A DNA stretch of 64,000 bases from AC-32 sp963755635 (lineage in GTDB: Bacteria > Actinomycetota > Thermoleophilia > Gaiellales > Gaiellaceae). Positions 1 through 8,266 of this stretch are shown here, piece after piece. The notes under the pieces are model-generated. The model made no database searches. It was not told the origin of the DNA and was given only the letters and a program-made list of their open reading frames with translations. Position numbers and translations under genes: made by a program. Positions within the stretch are counted from its first letter, which is position 1, and every line of letters starts with the position of its first letter. The stretch is taken from the NCBI GenBank assembly GCA_963755635.1, contig CAVWKS010000010.1, forward strand, positions 186,001-250,000. The letters are read 5' to 3'.

Positions 1-1
1 C

Positions 2-811
2 GGCTACGACAAGCGGGCCAACATGGACGCGATCTACATGATCCGCTCCCACGACGGCGGCAACACCTTCGAGCGCCCGGCGCGGATCGTCACGCACTTC
101 GTCGGCTCCGGGATCTTCGACCCGGTCGGCGGGCTCACGAACGACGGTGTCGCCGGTGCCCGCGACGGCTCCTTCCCGACGGTCGACATCGCCAACGGCG
201 CGCCGACGGGCACGGGAGCGACCGACGAGATCGTGGTGGGCTGGACGGAAGGCCCGACGCCGACGAACCCGAGCCAGCCAAACGAGCAGGTGCATCTGCT
301 CTACTCGCGAAACGGCGGCAACAGCTGGCAGTCAGGCGGCGTTGGCTCACCGGCCAGCGACCGGCCGGACTTCCCGGCGGTCGCCATCTCGCCGAATGGA
401 CAGGACCTCTACCTGACGTACATGAGCTTCCTGCAGCCGTACCAGTCCACGACGGCCACCCCTCGGCTGTTCCAGGGTGTCGTCCGGCACGCGGACGTCC
501 TGAACTCGGGCAACTTCGGGAACTGGACGGAGCTCAACCGCGGGCCGACCGGCGATGCCAGAGGCTCGAGCGCGAATGCCCTCGACAGCGAGTTCCTCGG
601 CGACTACAACTACGCGTTCGCGACGAATGCGTTCGGCGTAGCCGTCTGGAACGACGGGCGCAACGCCAGCGACTGCACGGCGGAGGACGCATACCGCCAG
701 TCGCTGGTCGACGGGACGCCGGGCACCCCGCCGGCGGTGCAGCAGGACTGTCCCGCAACGTTCGGCAACACGGACATCTACGGCGGCTCGTACCTCGACC
801 CGACGCCGTAA
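2..811 (+). CDS. BNR/sialidase-like secreted protein, 3' part (5' end outside window)
   Basis: The reading frame is open from base 2, so the start lies upstream of the window; 269 residues are visible. Repeated Asp-box-like pieces (SHDGGNTF, SRNGGNSW) are typical of BNR/sialidase beta-propellers. The end has a GDYNYAFAT stretch followed by VWNDGR and a Cys-containing tail. The same GDY...W-D-R ending occurs in the B-type proteins at 32.0-34.0 and 34.9-36.8 kb, so this is probably a distant member of that secreted family. Family membership is inferred from motifs. Catalytic sialidase residues cannot be assigned, and the substrate is unknown. Two hairpins follow the stop codon. Confidence 0.7.
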   Translation, partial: GYDKRANMDAIYMIRSHDGGNTFERPARIVTHFVGSGIFDPVGGLTNDGVAGARDGSFPTVDIANGAPTGTGATDEIVVGWTEGPTPTNPSQPNEQVHLLYSRNGGNSWQSGGVGSPASDRPDFPAVAISPNGQDLYLTYMSFLQPYQSTTATPRLFQGVVRHADVLNSGNFGNWTELNRGPTGDARGSSANALDSEFLGDYNYAFATNAFGVAVWNDGRNASDCTAEDAYRQSLVDGTPGTPPAVQQDCPATFGNTDIYGGSYLDPTP

Positions 812-890
812 CGGATCACCCGATTGAGGGACTTAGGGAGCAGGTGGGCCGCCGATACCTAGGGCGACCCACCTCCCCATCCCCCTCGTA

Positions 891-915
891 CGAAACGGCC
901 ACTTAGGCCGTTTCG
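891..915 (+). terminator. Hairpin downstream of the sialidase-like gene (first of two)
   Basis: A perfect 10-bp inverted repeat (CGAAACGGCC / GGCCGTTTCG) with a 5-nt loop, 80 nt after the stop codon. The tract that follows is only weakly T-rich. Confidence 0.6.
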
Positions 916-936
916 TCGTCAAGGGTCACTAAGAAT

Positions 937-970
937 GGGCCGGCGCTGAGCCGGCCCTTTCTCTTTCTCT
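937..970 (+). terminator. Rho-independent terminator (second of two)
   Basis: An 8-bp GC stem (GGGCCGGC / GCCGGCCC) with a 5-nt loop is followed by the pyrimidine tract TTTCTCTTTCTCT. It sits just before the MFS gene and should insulate it from readthrough. Confidence 0.8.
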
Positions 971-983
971 AGGATCCCCGCCG

Positions 984-2489
984 ATGGAGGCTGACGCCCG
1001 GTCCCGCAGGTGGACGCTCGTCGCGGTCTGCACGACGACGTTCATGTTGCTGCTCGACATCACGATCGTGAACGTCGCGCTGCCGAGCATCCAGCGGGAC
1101 CTGAGCGCGAGCCTGACCGGGCTCCAATGGGTCGTCGACGCGTACGCGCTGACGCTCGCCGCGCTGATCCTCACTGCCGGCGCGCTCTCCGATCGCTACG
1201 GCCGGCGGCTGCTCTTCATGATCGGCGTGATCGTCTTCACGAGCGCCTCGCTGGTCTGCGGACTCGCCTGGAACATCGTCGCGCTCGACATCGCGCGGGC
1301 CGTGCAGGGCGTCGGCGGCGCGGCTCTCTTCGCGACCGCCCTCGCGCTGATCGGCCACGAGTACCGCGGCCCCGAGCGCGGCGGCGCAATCGCGATCTGG
1401 GGAGCGACGATCGGCGCCGCGGTCGCGTCGGGCCCGCTCGTCGGCGGCCTCCTGACCGAAGGGCTCGGCTGGCAGTGGGTCTTCTTCGTGAACGTGCCCG
1501 TGGGCGCGTTCGCGCTGGTGGTGGCGCTGACGCGAATGAACGAGTCGCGCGACGAAGGCGCTGTCCGGGCCGACCTCTGGGGACTGCTCACGCTCTCGGC
1601 CGGGCTGTTCCTGATCGTGTTCGGGCTCCTGCGCGGCAACTCGAGCGGCTGGAGCAGCGCGCTCATCCTCTCGTGCCTGATCGGTGGAGCCGCCCTGCTG
1701 GTCGCGTTCGTCTTCGTCGAGCTGATGCAAGAGCGGCCGATGCTCGACATGACGCTGTTCCTCCGGCCCGCCTTCCTCGGCGTCTCGATCGCGACCTTCT
1801 GCATTGGCGCGGGCATGTTCGCCCTGTTTCCCTACCTCTCGATCTACCTGCAGGACGTGCTCGGGTACGGGCCGCTTGGGGCGGGGGTTCGCTTTCTCCC
1901 GCTGACCGCGTTCGTCTTCGCGGTCCCGATCGTCATGCGCAAGTTCTTTCCGAACGCTTCGCTCTCGCTGCAGCTCGCGGTCGGCCTTGGGCTCACGGCC
2001 GTCGCACTGCTGCTGATGTACGGCCTCACGGCCGGCTCGCAGTGGACCGCGCTCCTCGCGGGCCTGATCGTCGGGGGGGTCGGGATCGGGCTCGCGAACC
2101 CGGCCATCGCCGCCGCGGCGCTACGAACTGTCGACCCGGCTCGGACCGGAATGGCGTCCGGCGTCAACAACGCCTTCCGGCTGACGGGCGTCGCCGTCGG
2201 AGTGGCTGCGCTCGGAGCAGTGCTCGAGCGGCGGGCGACGAGCTCGCTCGTCTCGAGCCTCGGCCCACGCGGCCACGACCTGGGACAGGCCGTTGCCTCG
2301 ACCGGGGTCCGGGCCGCCGGAGGCAAGCCCGCAGTCGCGCATGCCGCGTCGGTCGCGTTCGTGAGCGGCCTCAACGCGATCCTGATCGTCGGTTGCGTCA
2401 CGGTGGCGATCGGCGCGCTCGCCGCCGCGACGCTGATGCGCATGCGGGCGCCGGCAGCGGCTCCCGCCACCGAGTCGTCGGCTCGCTAA
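984..2489 (+). CDS. MFS drug exporter, DHA2 (EmrB/QacA) type
   Basis: A 501-residue integral membrane protein whose length and hydrophobic pattern fit the 14-helix DHA2 proton-drug antiporters. The N-terminal helix carries the LLDITIVNVALPSI motif typical of the family. The motif-A loop reads GALSDRYGRR near residue 75. The ATG at 984 follows the double hairpin closely, and no strong ribosome site is visible. It stands alone and ends at a strong hairpin shared with the convergent secreted-protein gene. Substrates cannot be predicted from the sequence. Confidence 0.88.
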   Translation: MEADARSRRWTLVAVCTTTFMLLLDITIVNVALPSIQRDLSASLTGLQWVVDAYALTLAALILTAGALSDRYGRRLLFMIGVIVFTSASLVCGLAWNIVALDIARAVQGVGGAALFATALALIGHEYRGPERGGAIAIWGATIGAAVASGPLVGGLLTEGLGWQWVFFVNVPVGAFALVVALTRMNESRDEGAVRADLWGLLTLSAGLFLIVFGLLRGNSSGWSSALILSCLIGGAALLVAFVFVELMQERPMLDMTLFLRPAFLGVSIATFCIGAGMFALFPYLSIYLQDVLGYGPLGAGVRFLPLTAFVFAVPIVMRKFFPNASLSLQLAVGLGLTAVALLLMYGLTAGSQWTALLAGLIVGGVGIGLANPAIAAAALRTVDPARTGMASGVNNAFRLTGVAVGVAALGAVLERRATSSLVSSLGPRGHDLGQAVASTGVRAAGGKPAVAHAASVAFVSGLNAILIVGCVTVAIGALAAATLMRMRAPAAAPATESSAR

Positions 2490-2494
2490 GCGTC

Positions 2495-2526
2495 GTGGGT
2501 GGGAGCGCCGGAGCGCCCCCACCCAC
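2495..2526. terminator. Bidirectional hairpin between convergent genes
   Basis: A 14-bp stem with one A-C mismatch and a CGGA loop lies 6 nt after the MFS stop codon and 9 nt from the stop of the opposing gene. There is no clear T-tract. Confidence 0.6.
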
Positions 2527-2534
2527 CGCCGGTC

Positions 2535-3731
2535 TTACGGATAGACGACCGTGTCGCAGTACGTGCTGTTGTCGCCGAACGGCCCGCCGCATTCCAGCGT
2601 CTGGGCGAACTGGTCGACGCCGCCGAGGGGGTCGACCTCGTCCGGGTAGTCCACCCCGTAGTGGAACCCGCTCGATCCGAGCGTGTACCACGGGTAGATG
2701 CAGAACGGCCCCCCGTAATTCGTGCCGCAGGGAGTCGGGCCCACCCACGAGTTGCCGAGCACCTCGGCCTTGCCGCCGGTGTCAGAGACGGTCGCCCACT
2801 GAGTCGGCTGTGAGCCGTCTCCGAAGGTGACCGACTGGATCTGGATCGGAGACGTCCCGGCCCACGCGGGCGCGTTGAACGACTGGCAGATCGGCTGGCC
2901 CGGGATGCAGAACTGCGAGGCCGGGTGCGTGAACGGCGACGTGTGCCCGATCTCCCACACGAACGAGTTCGGCGTGTCGTACACGAGCCCCCAGCCGAGC
3001 GCGTTGCCGATCTCCTGCTTGTCGAACGCAGGCAGGAGCGGCCCGTCGGCGCTGTTCAGGACGATCGTCCCCGACTCGCTCGTCGTTTCGTCGAGAACGT
3101 CGATGTGCCAGCCCTCGTTCTGCGAGACGACGTGGAAGTGGAGGTCGATCGTGTCTCCCGCGTGCATCACGAGTGGTTGGCGGCGCGAGCCGTTCGTCAG
3201 CATCGCGTTGAACGCGGCCGGCTCGTGGTAGACCGGCTTCTGGCCGGTCGTGTGGATGCTCCACACCGGTGAGCAGACCGTGTAGGTGTTCGGCGCGTAG
3301 GACACCACGAAGCCGCCGTTCGGCGTGCAGTTCCGGACGAGCGCGTCCGGATAGAACTGCACCTCGAGGAATGCCTGGTTGAACAGGCTGTTCGGGTCGG
3401 TGACCGTGCCGCCGAACCAGAAGGCCGGACCGGTCGCGGACACCGGGTACGCACCGTCGCTGGGCAGCACGAACCTCCAGGTGAGGTTCTTCGCTGAGCC
3501 CGGCGCGCTCGAGACAGGATCGAGCTCGGGCTCGTCGTGGCCCGTGCAACCGGCCACGTAGAGGGGCTCGAACACGTCCTCGACGTAGTTCGGATGATGC
3601 GCAATGCAGGCGGATCCGAGCCCTCCCGAGTCTGCGGATCCGGCCTTCCCCGTACTGGCGGCGCCGCCCGAAACAACCCAGGCGAAGGCGGCGGCTGCCA
3701 CGAGCAACGCCACGGAATACCGAAGCGTCAT
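2535..3731 (-). CDS. Uncharacterised secreted protein
   Basis: The ATG at 3731 is preferred to the longer upstream frame because a strong GGAGGAG ribosome site precedes it and a clean signal peptide follows (MTLRYSVALLVAAAAFAWVV). The mature part of about 370 residues has several Cys and many aromatic and Asn/Gly residues, as expected of an extracytoplasmic beta-rich protein. Notable stretches are HAGDTIDLHFHV and EGWHIDVLDE near the middle and a Cys-rich end (LECGGPFGDNSTYCD). I do not recognise the family. The His-rich middle could bind metal, which is speculation. Confidence 0.75.
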   Translation of the reverse strand: MTLRYSVALLVAAAAFAWVVSGGAASTGKAGSADSGGLGSACIAHHPNYVEDVFEPLYVAGCTGHDEPELDPVSSAPGSAKNLTWRFVLPSDGAYPVSATGPAFWFGGTVTDPNSLFNQAFLEVQFYPDALVRNCTPNGGFVVSYAPNTYTVCSPVWSIHTTGQKPVYHEPAAFNAMLTNGSRRQPLVMHAGDTIDLHFHVVSQNEGWHIDVLDETTSESGTIVLNSADGPLLPAFDKQEIGNALGWGLVYDTPNSFVWEIGHTSPFTHPASQFCIPGQPICQSFNAPAWAGTSPIQIQSVTFGDGSQPTQWATVSDTGGKAEVLGNSWVGPTPCGTNYGGPFCIYPWYTLGSSGFHYGVDYPDEVDPLGGVDQFAQTLECGGPFGDNSTYCDTVVYP

Positions 3732-3928
3732 CTGACTCCTCCTCTCTCCCTCATCAGCGGAGTGCCGAGGCTTGGGGAGTGTGTTGTATCGAAAACTCGA
3801 TCGGGAGGCACCAGTAACGAGAACGCGGAAGGCAGGCGACCAAGACCGGTGGCACGAGCGCAAGCGTCTTGCGCACGCGATCTCGATCGGCAAGGGGCCG
3901 ACCGCCGCTCAACCGCCGAAAAGCAGCC

Positions 3929-4510
3929 CTACGTGCTCGAGGGCGACACCGCAGCCTCGACCTCGCCTTCCGGCGCCCTCGTGAACGCGAAACCAAAGGC
4001 CGCGCCAACGCCGTAGCCGATGATCGCGGCGGCGATCGCTGTACCGGTGCCTGCCTTGGTCGTCATGTTCCAGACGATCGCGAGGACGAGGCCGATCGCG
4101 CTGAACTCCGTCACCCACAACCCCGGGTAGCGCGTCATCCGGCGCGCGTGCGGGCCCAGCGGTCCCGGTCCGTTCTCGCGCAGGGCGTGCTCGAGCTTCT
4201 TGCCCGAACGCTCTGCGATCACCGGTCCCTGAATCGCGAGGACCACGAGAGCTGCGATCCCGACCTGGATCCAGCCGGTGCTCCACGTCCAGACGTCGCT
4301 CGTCAGGTACGCGCCCGAGCCGAAGAGCCCGAGGATGGCGATCGGGAAGATGCGTCCCGTCTTGCCGGCGACGCGACCCCAAGGCAGCGCCTCCATGAGC
4401 TCCCTCGCACCGCGGAGCTGGAAGAGACAGACGGAGAGAACGGCAGCCGCGCCGATCCCGACGAAGAGCGAGAGCAGGTGGATGTAGAGAACGTAGTGGT
4501 ATGTGTCCAA
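3929..4510 (-). CDS. Integral membrane protein, DUF2269-like
   Basis: A 193-residue protein with about five hydrophobic segments. It begins with MDTYHYVLYIHLLSLFVGIG, resembling DUF2269/YndJ-like small membrane proteins whose early His could be functional. The start is TTG at 4510 with GAAAGGGG 7-8 nt upstream. A long polar loop near residues 100-125 (SGKKLEHALRENGPGPLG) separates the helices. Function unknown. Confidence 0.75.
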   Translation of the reverse strand: MDTYHYVLYIHLLSLFVGIGAAAVLSVCLFQLRGARELMEALPWGRVAGKTGRIFPIAILGLFGSGAYLTSDVWTWSTGWIQVGIAALVVLAIQGPVIAERSGKKLEHALRENGPGPLGPHARRMTRYPGLWVTEFSAIGLVLAIVWNMTTKAGTGTAIAAAIIGYGVGAAFGFAFTRAPEGEVEAAVSPSST

Positions 4511-4854
4511 GGAAAGCCCCTTTCGAGCGTTTGCAGGCCGCTGCTCGAAAAGGTACGAAAAAGCCGCCGAGCCTTCAAGGCCCTGCGGAGGAAGACGGCC
4601 GCGTGTGGCGCCTCCCTCCGCTCGAAAGTCGATCAGTCGTGCTCTACGCGGGTGACGCGGCAGCCGCCACGGAAGCGCGATCCGCGCGAGTGTCGATCGA
4701 GAGTCACCCCTACCAACCCCCTTTCCTCAGCGATGGCCTGCAGGTGGGTCCCGCGGCCCCGTACCCAGGACGTGAGCTATAGCCCGCCAACCACATCCCG
4801 TCAAGACCACGGCAAGCGTGGGCTGGGCCAGTGTGCCTGGCCCAACGTCGCGCG
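4511..4854. other. Intergenic region without a supported gene
   Basis: About 340 bp between two minus-strand genes. It contains the upstream region of the membrane protein and, at its far end, an 8-bp hairpin at 4824-4844 just after the GNAT stop codon. No coding frame with family support was seen. Confidence 0.5.
4824..4844 (-). terminator. Hairpin downstream of the GNAT-like gene
   Basis: Perfect 8-bp inverted repeat TGGGCCAG / CTGGCCCA with a 5-nt loop, 11 nt past the stop codon. The first arm resembles the start of the 28-bp repeat found after neighbouring genes. Confidence 0.5.
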
Positions 4855-5325
4855 TCAGTCTTCGTTGGGGCGCTCGGCGTAAGCCACACGCTCGAACGGC
4901 CACTCGTCAGCGAGCCAGTCTGTGACCGCCCGCCACAGCTGCGCGTCGAGCTCGGGCCGGCTCGCTCGCACCCACGAGCTCACACGCGCGTCGTGCTGTT
5001 CGCTGTCGTCGGGATAGATGTACACGCAGCCGATCACGTCGCCTACCGCCGGATCGAGGACGGTGTAGGTGAAACCCGCCCTCTTCTCGAAGTCGTCGGC
5101 ATGCCTCTGCAGGTCGCGCAGGTTGTCCTCCAGGCTGCGTTCGTCAGGCCAGGAGCTTGTCTCCCAGCCGGGCGTCATGTGGATGTGATCCACCGAGGTC
5201 GACCACGCCTCATAGTCGGAGTCGTTGTGTTGCGGCCCGAGTGGCTCGAGCCTGAATTGCTCCGTCGCGAGAGCGAGCGGCACGATGAATCGGGACGGGA
5301 CAAACGGCTCCTGCGCCACATGCAC
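4855..5325 (-). CDS. GNAT-like N-acetyltransferase family protein
   Basis: A 156-residue cytoplasmic protein. Near the N-terminus it has the RLEPLGPQHNDSDYEAW segment, and in the middle a beta-bulge segment (VGDVIGCVYIYPDD) typical of GNAT proteins. The usual R/Q-x-x-G-x-G/A acetyl-CoA loop is not clear, so acetyltransferase activity is uncertain. The start is GTG at 5325, with another GTG two codons later and no strong ribosome site. A hairpin follows the stop codon. Confidence 0.65.
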   Translation of the reverse strand: MHVAQEPFVPSRFIVPLALATEQFRLEPLGPQHNDSDYEAWSTSVDHIHMTPGWETSSWPDERSLEDNLRDLQRHADDFEKRAGFTYTVLDPAVGDVIGCVYIYPDDSEQHDARVSSWVRASRPELDAQLWRAVTDWLADEWPFERVAYAERPNED

Positions 5326-5523
5326 ATCTTCGTCGATCGGGCTGGGCAGCTCTTGGCGGACAGAGCTCCGACAGGATCGCCCGATGCAAGTTCGCCCACG
5401 GCGACCACCGATATATCGAGCCGGGCTGCGCTTCTCTTGCTCATCGTGCGCCTGCCTGGTTGTCTTAGCCGGTCTTGATCACGGCTAACCGCAACGAGGC
5501 CGGGTGCGGTGAGGAACGTGAAG

Positions 5524-5550
5524 TGGGCCAGTGTTGCGAATGTCACTCGA
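5524..5550 (-). repeat. 28-bp interspersed repeat, copy 1
   Basis: Plus-strand copy begins TGGGCCAGTGTTGCGAATGT. It overlaps the stop codon of the PsiE-like gene. Other copies lie at 6117, 7139, 9671 and 11233. Confidence 0.55.
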
Positions 5551-6043
5551 AGCTGTCCACGCTCCGACCACGCCGGACGAGGAAGACAGCCAGCGAGAGC
5601 GCCAGGGCGAGGAAACCAAGCAAGCCCAACTCGAGCAGGAGGTTGGTCAGCGCTCGCCCTGCGAGCGGAGGTCGCTCGAACTGCGCTGTGACGATCAGGA
5701 TCCGCCGAACGACGGCGATCAGGCCAATGAACAGGAAGGGCTCGACGGCGATCTGGTGTGTCCGCAGGACGAAGCGAAGCGTGTAGACGAGTTCCGCGAT
5801 GATCAGCGTGAGCAGGATCCGGTCGAGCACGGTGACCGCAAGACCGACGGCGCTTCTTCCGGAGGAGATCCCGTGCGCGAGTTCGTGCACGGTTCCGACC
5901 AAGACCAGTACGGCAGCGGCTGCCAGGAGAAGGGCGACGGCTGCGTAGAGCAGGACCTCGAAGCCGACGAGGCCGCTCAGGAGCCCCGGCCGTTGCCGGC
6001 CCGGCGCCTGCTCACGTAGTGGCGGCTCGCCGCTCGGAGGCAT
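5543..6043 (-). CDS. PsiE-like (phosphate-starvation-inducible E family) membrane protein
   Basis: A 166-residue protein with four predicted membrane helices. A charged N-terminus of about 25 residues is followed by helices near residues 30-52, 65-90, 98-118 and 130-155. The RILLTLIIAELVYTLRFVL and EPFLFIGLIAVVRRIL segments match the PsiE family pattern. Family function is poorly known; E. coli PsiE responds to phosphate starvation. The ATG at 6043 has AGGTG close upstream. Confidence 0.72.
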   Translation of the reverse strand: MPPSGEPPLREQAPGRQRPGLLSGLVGFEVLLYAAVALLLAAAAVLVLVGTVHELAHGISSGRSAVGLAVTVLDRILLTLIIAELVYTLRFVLRTHQIAVEPFLFIGLIAVVRRILIVTAQFERPPLAGRALTNLLLELGLLGFLALALSLAVFLVRRGRSVDSFE

Positions 6044-6116
6044 TGCACCTGGATTCTCGCATCAAGGTGCAGCCCGCATCGGTGCAAGTCGCGAACCTTG
6101 CGTATGAGCGGTTGCG

Positions 6117-6144
6117 TGGGCCAGCGTGCGCCAATGTCACCCGA
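6117..6144 (-). repeat. 28-bp interspersed repeat, copy 2
   Basis: Plus-strand copy TGGGCCAGCGTGCGCCAATG followed by TCACCCGA. It lies between the DUF2807 gene stop and the PsiE-like gene start. Confidence 0.55.
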
Positions 6145-6206
6145 GCAGCAGCGAACCGGCCAGGACGATCCGGCGGTACAAGCCGCACCCACCCCGTCTT
6201 GTCTCG

Positions 6207-6938
6207 CTAGCGCCCGGTGATCACGCCCGACCCGGTGACGCTCCTCGTTACGTGCTGCGGATTGCCTGCGTAAAGGATCGCGCCGGATCCCGAGACGGAG
6301 GCATCGAGACTCTTCGTCGCGGTGACGAAGATGCTTCCCGAGCCGCTCACGGCCGCCTGCACGTCGTTCGCGACAAGCTCTGTGAACCGCGCGACTCCCG
6401 AGCCGCTGACCGTGACATCGAGACCCGTGGCCGTCCCGTTCCCGGTGATCGTGCCATTCCCTGGTATGTCCACCTTGAGGCTCTCGGCCTCGATGCCGTC
6501 CACCACGATGTTGCCGTTGCCGGTGAGCGTCACCGCGTCGAGCGTCGGGACGGCGATAGCGACGCGCATCGGGCTCTTCGTCGAAAAGCTGCCGCGAGTG
6601 TTGCCGACGATGAGCGTTCCCGACTGCACCTTCGTCGTCACGCGGTCGATGAGGTTGTCATCGGCCTTCACGACGACCGACTGCTTCTCGCCGACGCGAA
6701 CCACGACGTTGTTGTTCCCCGCGAGCTCGACACTCGTGAACGAGGGCAGGTGACGGGTCTGCGTGGCGAGCACGCCGGATCCCTGGGTGCCCGAGGTCGA
6801 CGAGCTTTCGAACACGTGGGACTCATACAGCGTTGAAACCGTAAGTCCACCCAGGAGAAACGCGATGATCGTGGCGAGCACCCATCGCGAGCGGTGCACC
6901 TCGCGTCCGGTGTGGACTGGTGTTGGGGCGACCGTCAT
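6207..6938 (-). CDS. DUF2807 (head GIN domain) membrane-anchored protein
   Basis: A 243-residue protein. The ATG at 6938 (MTVAPTPVHTGREVHRSRWV) follows a GGGAGGGG ribosome site, so the 32 codons upstream are probably not translated. One membrane segment lies near residues 22-42 and the rest is extracytoplasmic. The DUF2807 fold is shown by regular beta repeats such as VELAGNNNVVVRVG, VTLTGNGNIVVDGI and VTVSGSGVARF, forming a beta-helix-like stack. The repeated SGSG turns are the family hallmark. Function unknown. It lies just downstream of the sigma factor gene and may be in its regulon, which is inference from position only. Confidence 0.82.
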   Translation of the reverse strand: MTVAPTPVHTGREVHRSRWVLATIIAFLLGGLTVSTLYESHVFESSSTSGTQGSGVLATQTRHLPSFTSVELAGNNNVVVRVGEKQSVVVKADDNLIDRVTTKVQSGTLIVGNTRGSFSTKSPMRVAIAVPTLDAVTLTGNGNIVVDGIEAESLKVDIPGNGTITGNGTATGLDVTVSGSGVARFTELVANDVQAAVSGSGSIFVTATKSLDASVSGSGAILYAGNPQHVTRSVTGSGVITGR

Positions 6939-7138
6939 TGCCCCTCCCTTCTCGCGCGAGCGCCGAACCAGCGCACCTCTGCGTCGTAGGGGCCACGTGG
7001 CGTCGGCGCAGCACGCATCCTTGCCGCCTTTCATGAAGACACCGCCAGCATGCCCCGGCGATCGCGACAGCGCATCGGTGTTGCGTGCGGCGTTTGGTGT
7101 GGGAAATCCGCAGCTCCATCGCAGGACGAAAGGCCCGA

Positions 7139-7166
7139 CTGGCCAGTGTTCCGGAATGACCCCTGA
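7139..7166 (-). repeat. 28-bp interspersed repeat, copy 3
   Basis: Plus-strand copy CTGGCCAGTGTTCCGGAATG followed by ACCCCTGA, 40 nt past the sigma factor stop codon. Confidence 0.55.
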
Positions 7167-7205
7167 ACGGCGGCCTCCATTTCACGTCGAACCCATCCTT
7201 GTCGG

Positions 7206-8165
7206 CTAGATGTGTTCGGGAAGACCGAAGCGGCCGGGCAGCGCGGGGTCGGCGAAGAAGGTGATCTCGTCGACCTTGCTGCCGCTCAATGTGAGCACCA
7301 TCATGCCCCGGGGCTGCGAGCGCAGGTAGTAGCCGAAGGCCGGCTGGCCGTTGGCGCGGGTCGGGCGTAGCTGTAGCGGGGCCCCGCGGACCTCGGCGCG
7401 GTCGTCGAGGAACACGCCGATCGCTTCGTGTCCGATGAGCTCGAGCGGTTGCGGCGGCATGGTCACACGAGCCTCGGAGCTCAGCAGAGTTAGGAGGCGC
7501 GCCGTGTCGCCGGCTTCGACGGCGTCGCTGAAGATGACGAGAAGGTTCCGTTCGGTCGGCGAGTCGGGAAGCGGCGCCTGCTGGCGTTCGACGGTGTACG
7601 AGTCGAGCGTTGCGCGTGCGCGTTGGAGCGCGGCTTTGACCGACTGCGGCGTCGTCTCGAGGATCGAGGCGGCTTCGTCGGTGTGGAAGCCGAGCACGTC
7701 GCGCAGCACGAGCGCTGCGCGCTGCTTCGCAGGCAGCTGCTGCAGCGCGACGATGAACGAGAGCTGGATCGCTTCGCGCTGCTCGTAGCGTGCTTCAGGT
7801 CCGGGAGCGGGATCCGGAAGCGCGCTGTCCGCGTAAGGCTCGAGCCAGCTGGGCTCGACGGCGCGGCGGGTTCTTGACGGTCTCATGGTGTCCTCCGTGG
7901 CGGGGCGGCGCCCGCGTTCGCGAATCGCGTTGAGACTCCGGTTGGTTGCGATCCGGTAGAGCCAGGAGCGCAGCGACGCCCGCTCCTCGAAGCCGTTGAG
8001 CCCGCGCCAGGCGGCGAGCAGTGTTTCCTGGACGAGATCCTCGGCGTCCTGCACGGAGCCGAGTAGCCGGTAGCAATGCAGCTGGAGCTCGCGCCGGAAC
8101 GGCTCGACCAGCATCGCGAACGCGCGCTCGTCGCCTGCCTTGGCCCGCTCGAGATCGACGGTCAT
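7206..8165 (-). CDS. ECF-type RNA polymerase sigma factor with SnoaL-like C-terminal domain
   Basis: A 319-residue sigma-70 family factor starting at the ATG at 8165 (MTVDLERAKAGDERAF). Sigma-2 lies in about residues 5-75, with the core-binding segment DAEDLVQETLLAAWRG. Sigma-4 lies in about 145-200, with LPAKQRAALVLRDVLGFHTD and a helix-turn-helix after it. Residues 205-319 form a SnoaL/NTF2-like extension, as in ECF groups such as ECF41 and ECF56 that regulate through this extension rather than a separate anti-sigma factor. No anti-sigma gene is adjacent. An MFS gene diverges 101 bp upstream and could be a target. Confidence 0.85.
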   Translation of the reverse strand: MTVDLERAKAGDERAFAMLVEPFRRELQLHCYRLLGSVQDAEDLVQETLLAAWRGLNGFEERASLRSWLYRIATNRSLNAIRERGRRPATEDTMRPSRTRRAVEPSWLEPYADSALPDPAPGPEARYEQREAIQLSFIVALQQLPAKQRAALVLRDVLGFHTDEAASILETTPQSVKAALQRARATLDSYTVERQQAPLPDSPTERNLLVIFSDAVEAGDTARLLTLLSSEARVTMPPQPLELIGHEAIGVFLDDRAEVRGAPLQLRPTRANGQPAFGYYLRSQPRGMMVLTLSGSKVDEITFFADPALPGRFGLPEHI

Positions 8166-8266
8166 CGCGTCAATGACACCAGGTCCGTTGGAAACGGACC
8201 GGCGGTCCGTTCCGCGGCGTCGCGGTGTCTTTGACATCGACACAACCGCGAATCGGAGATGAGCTG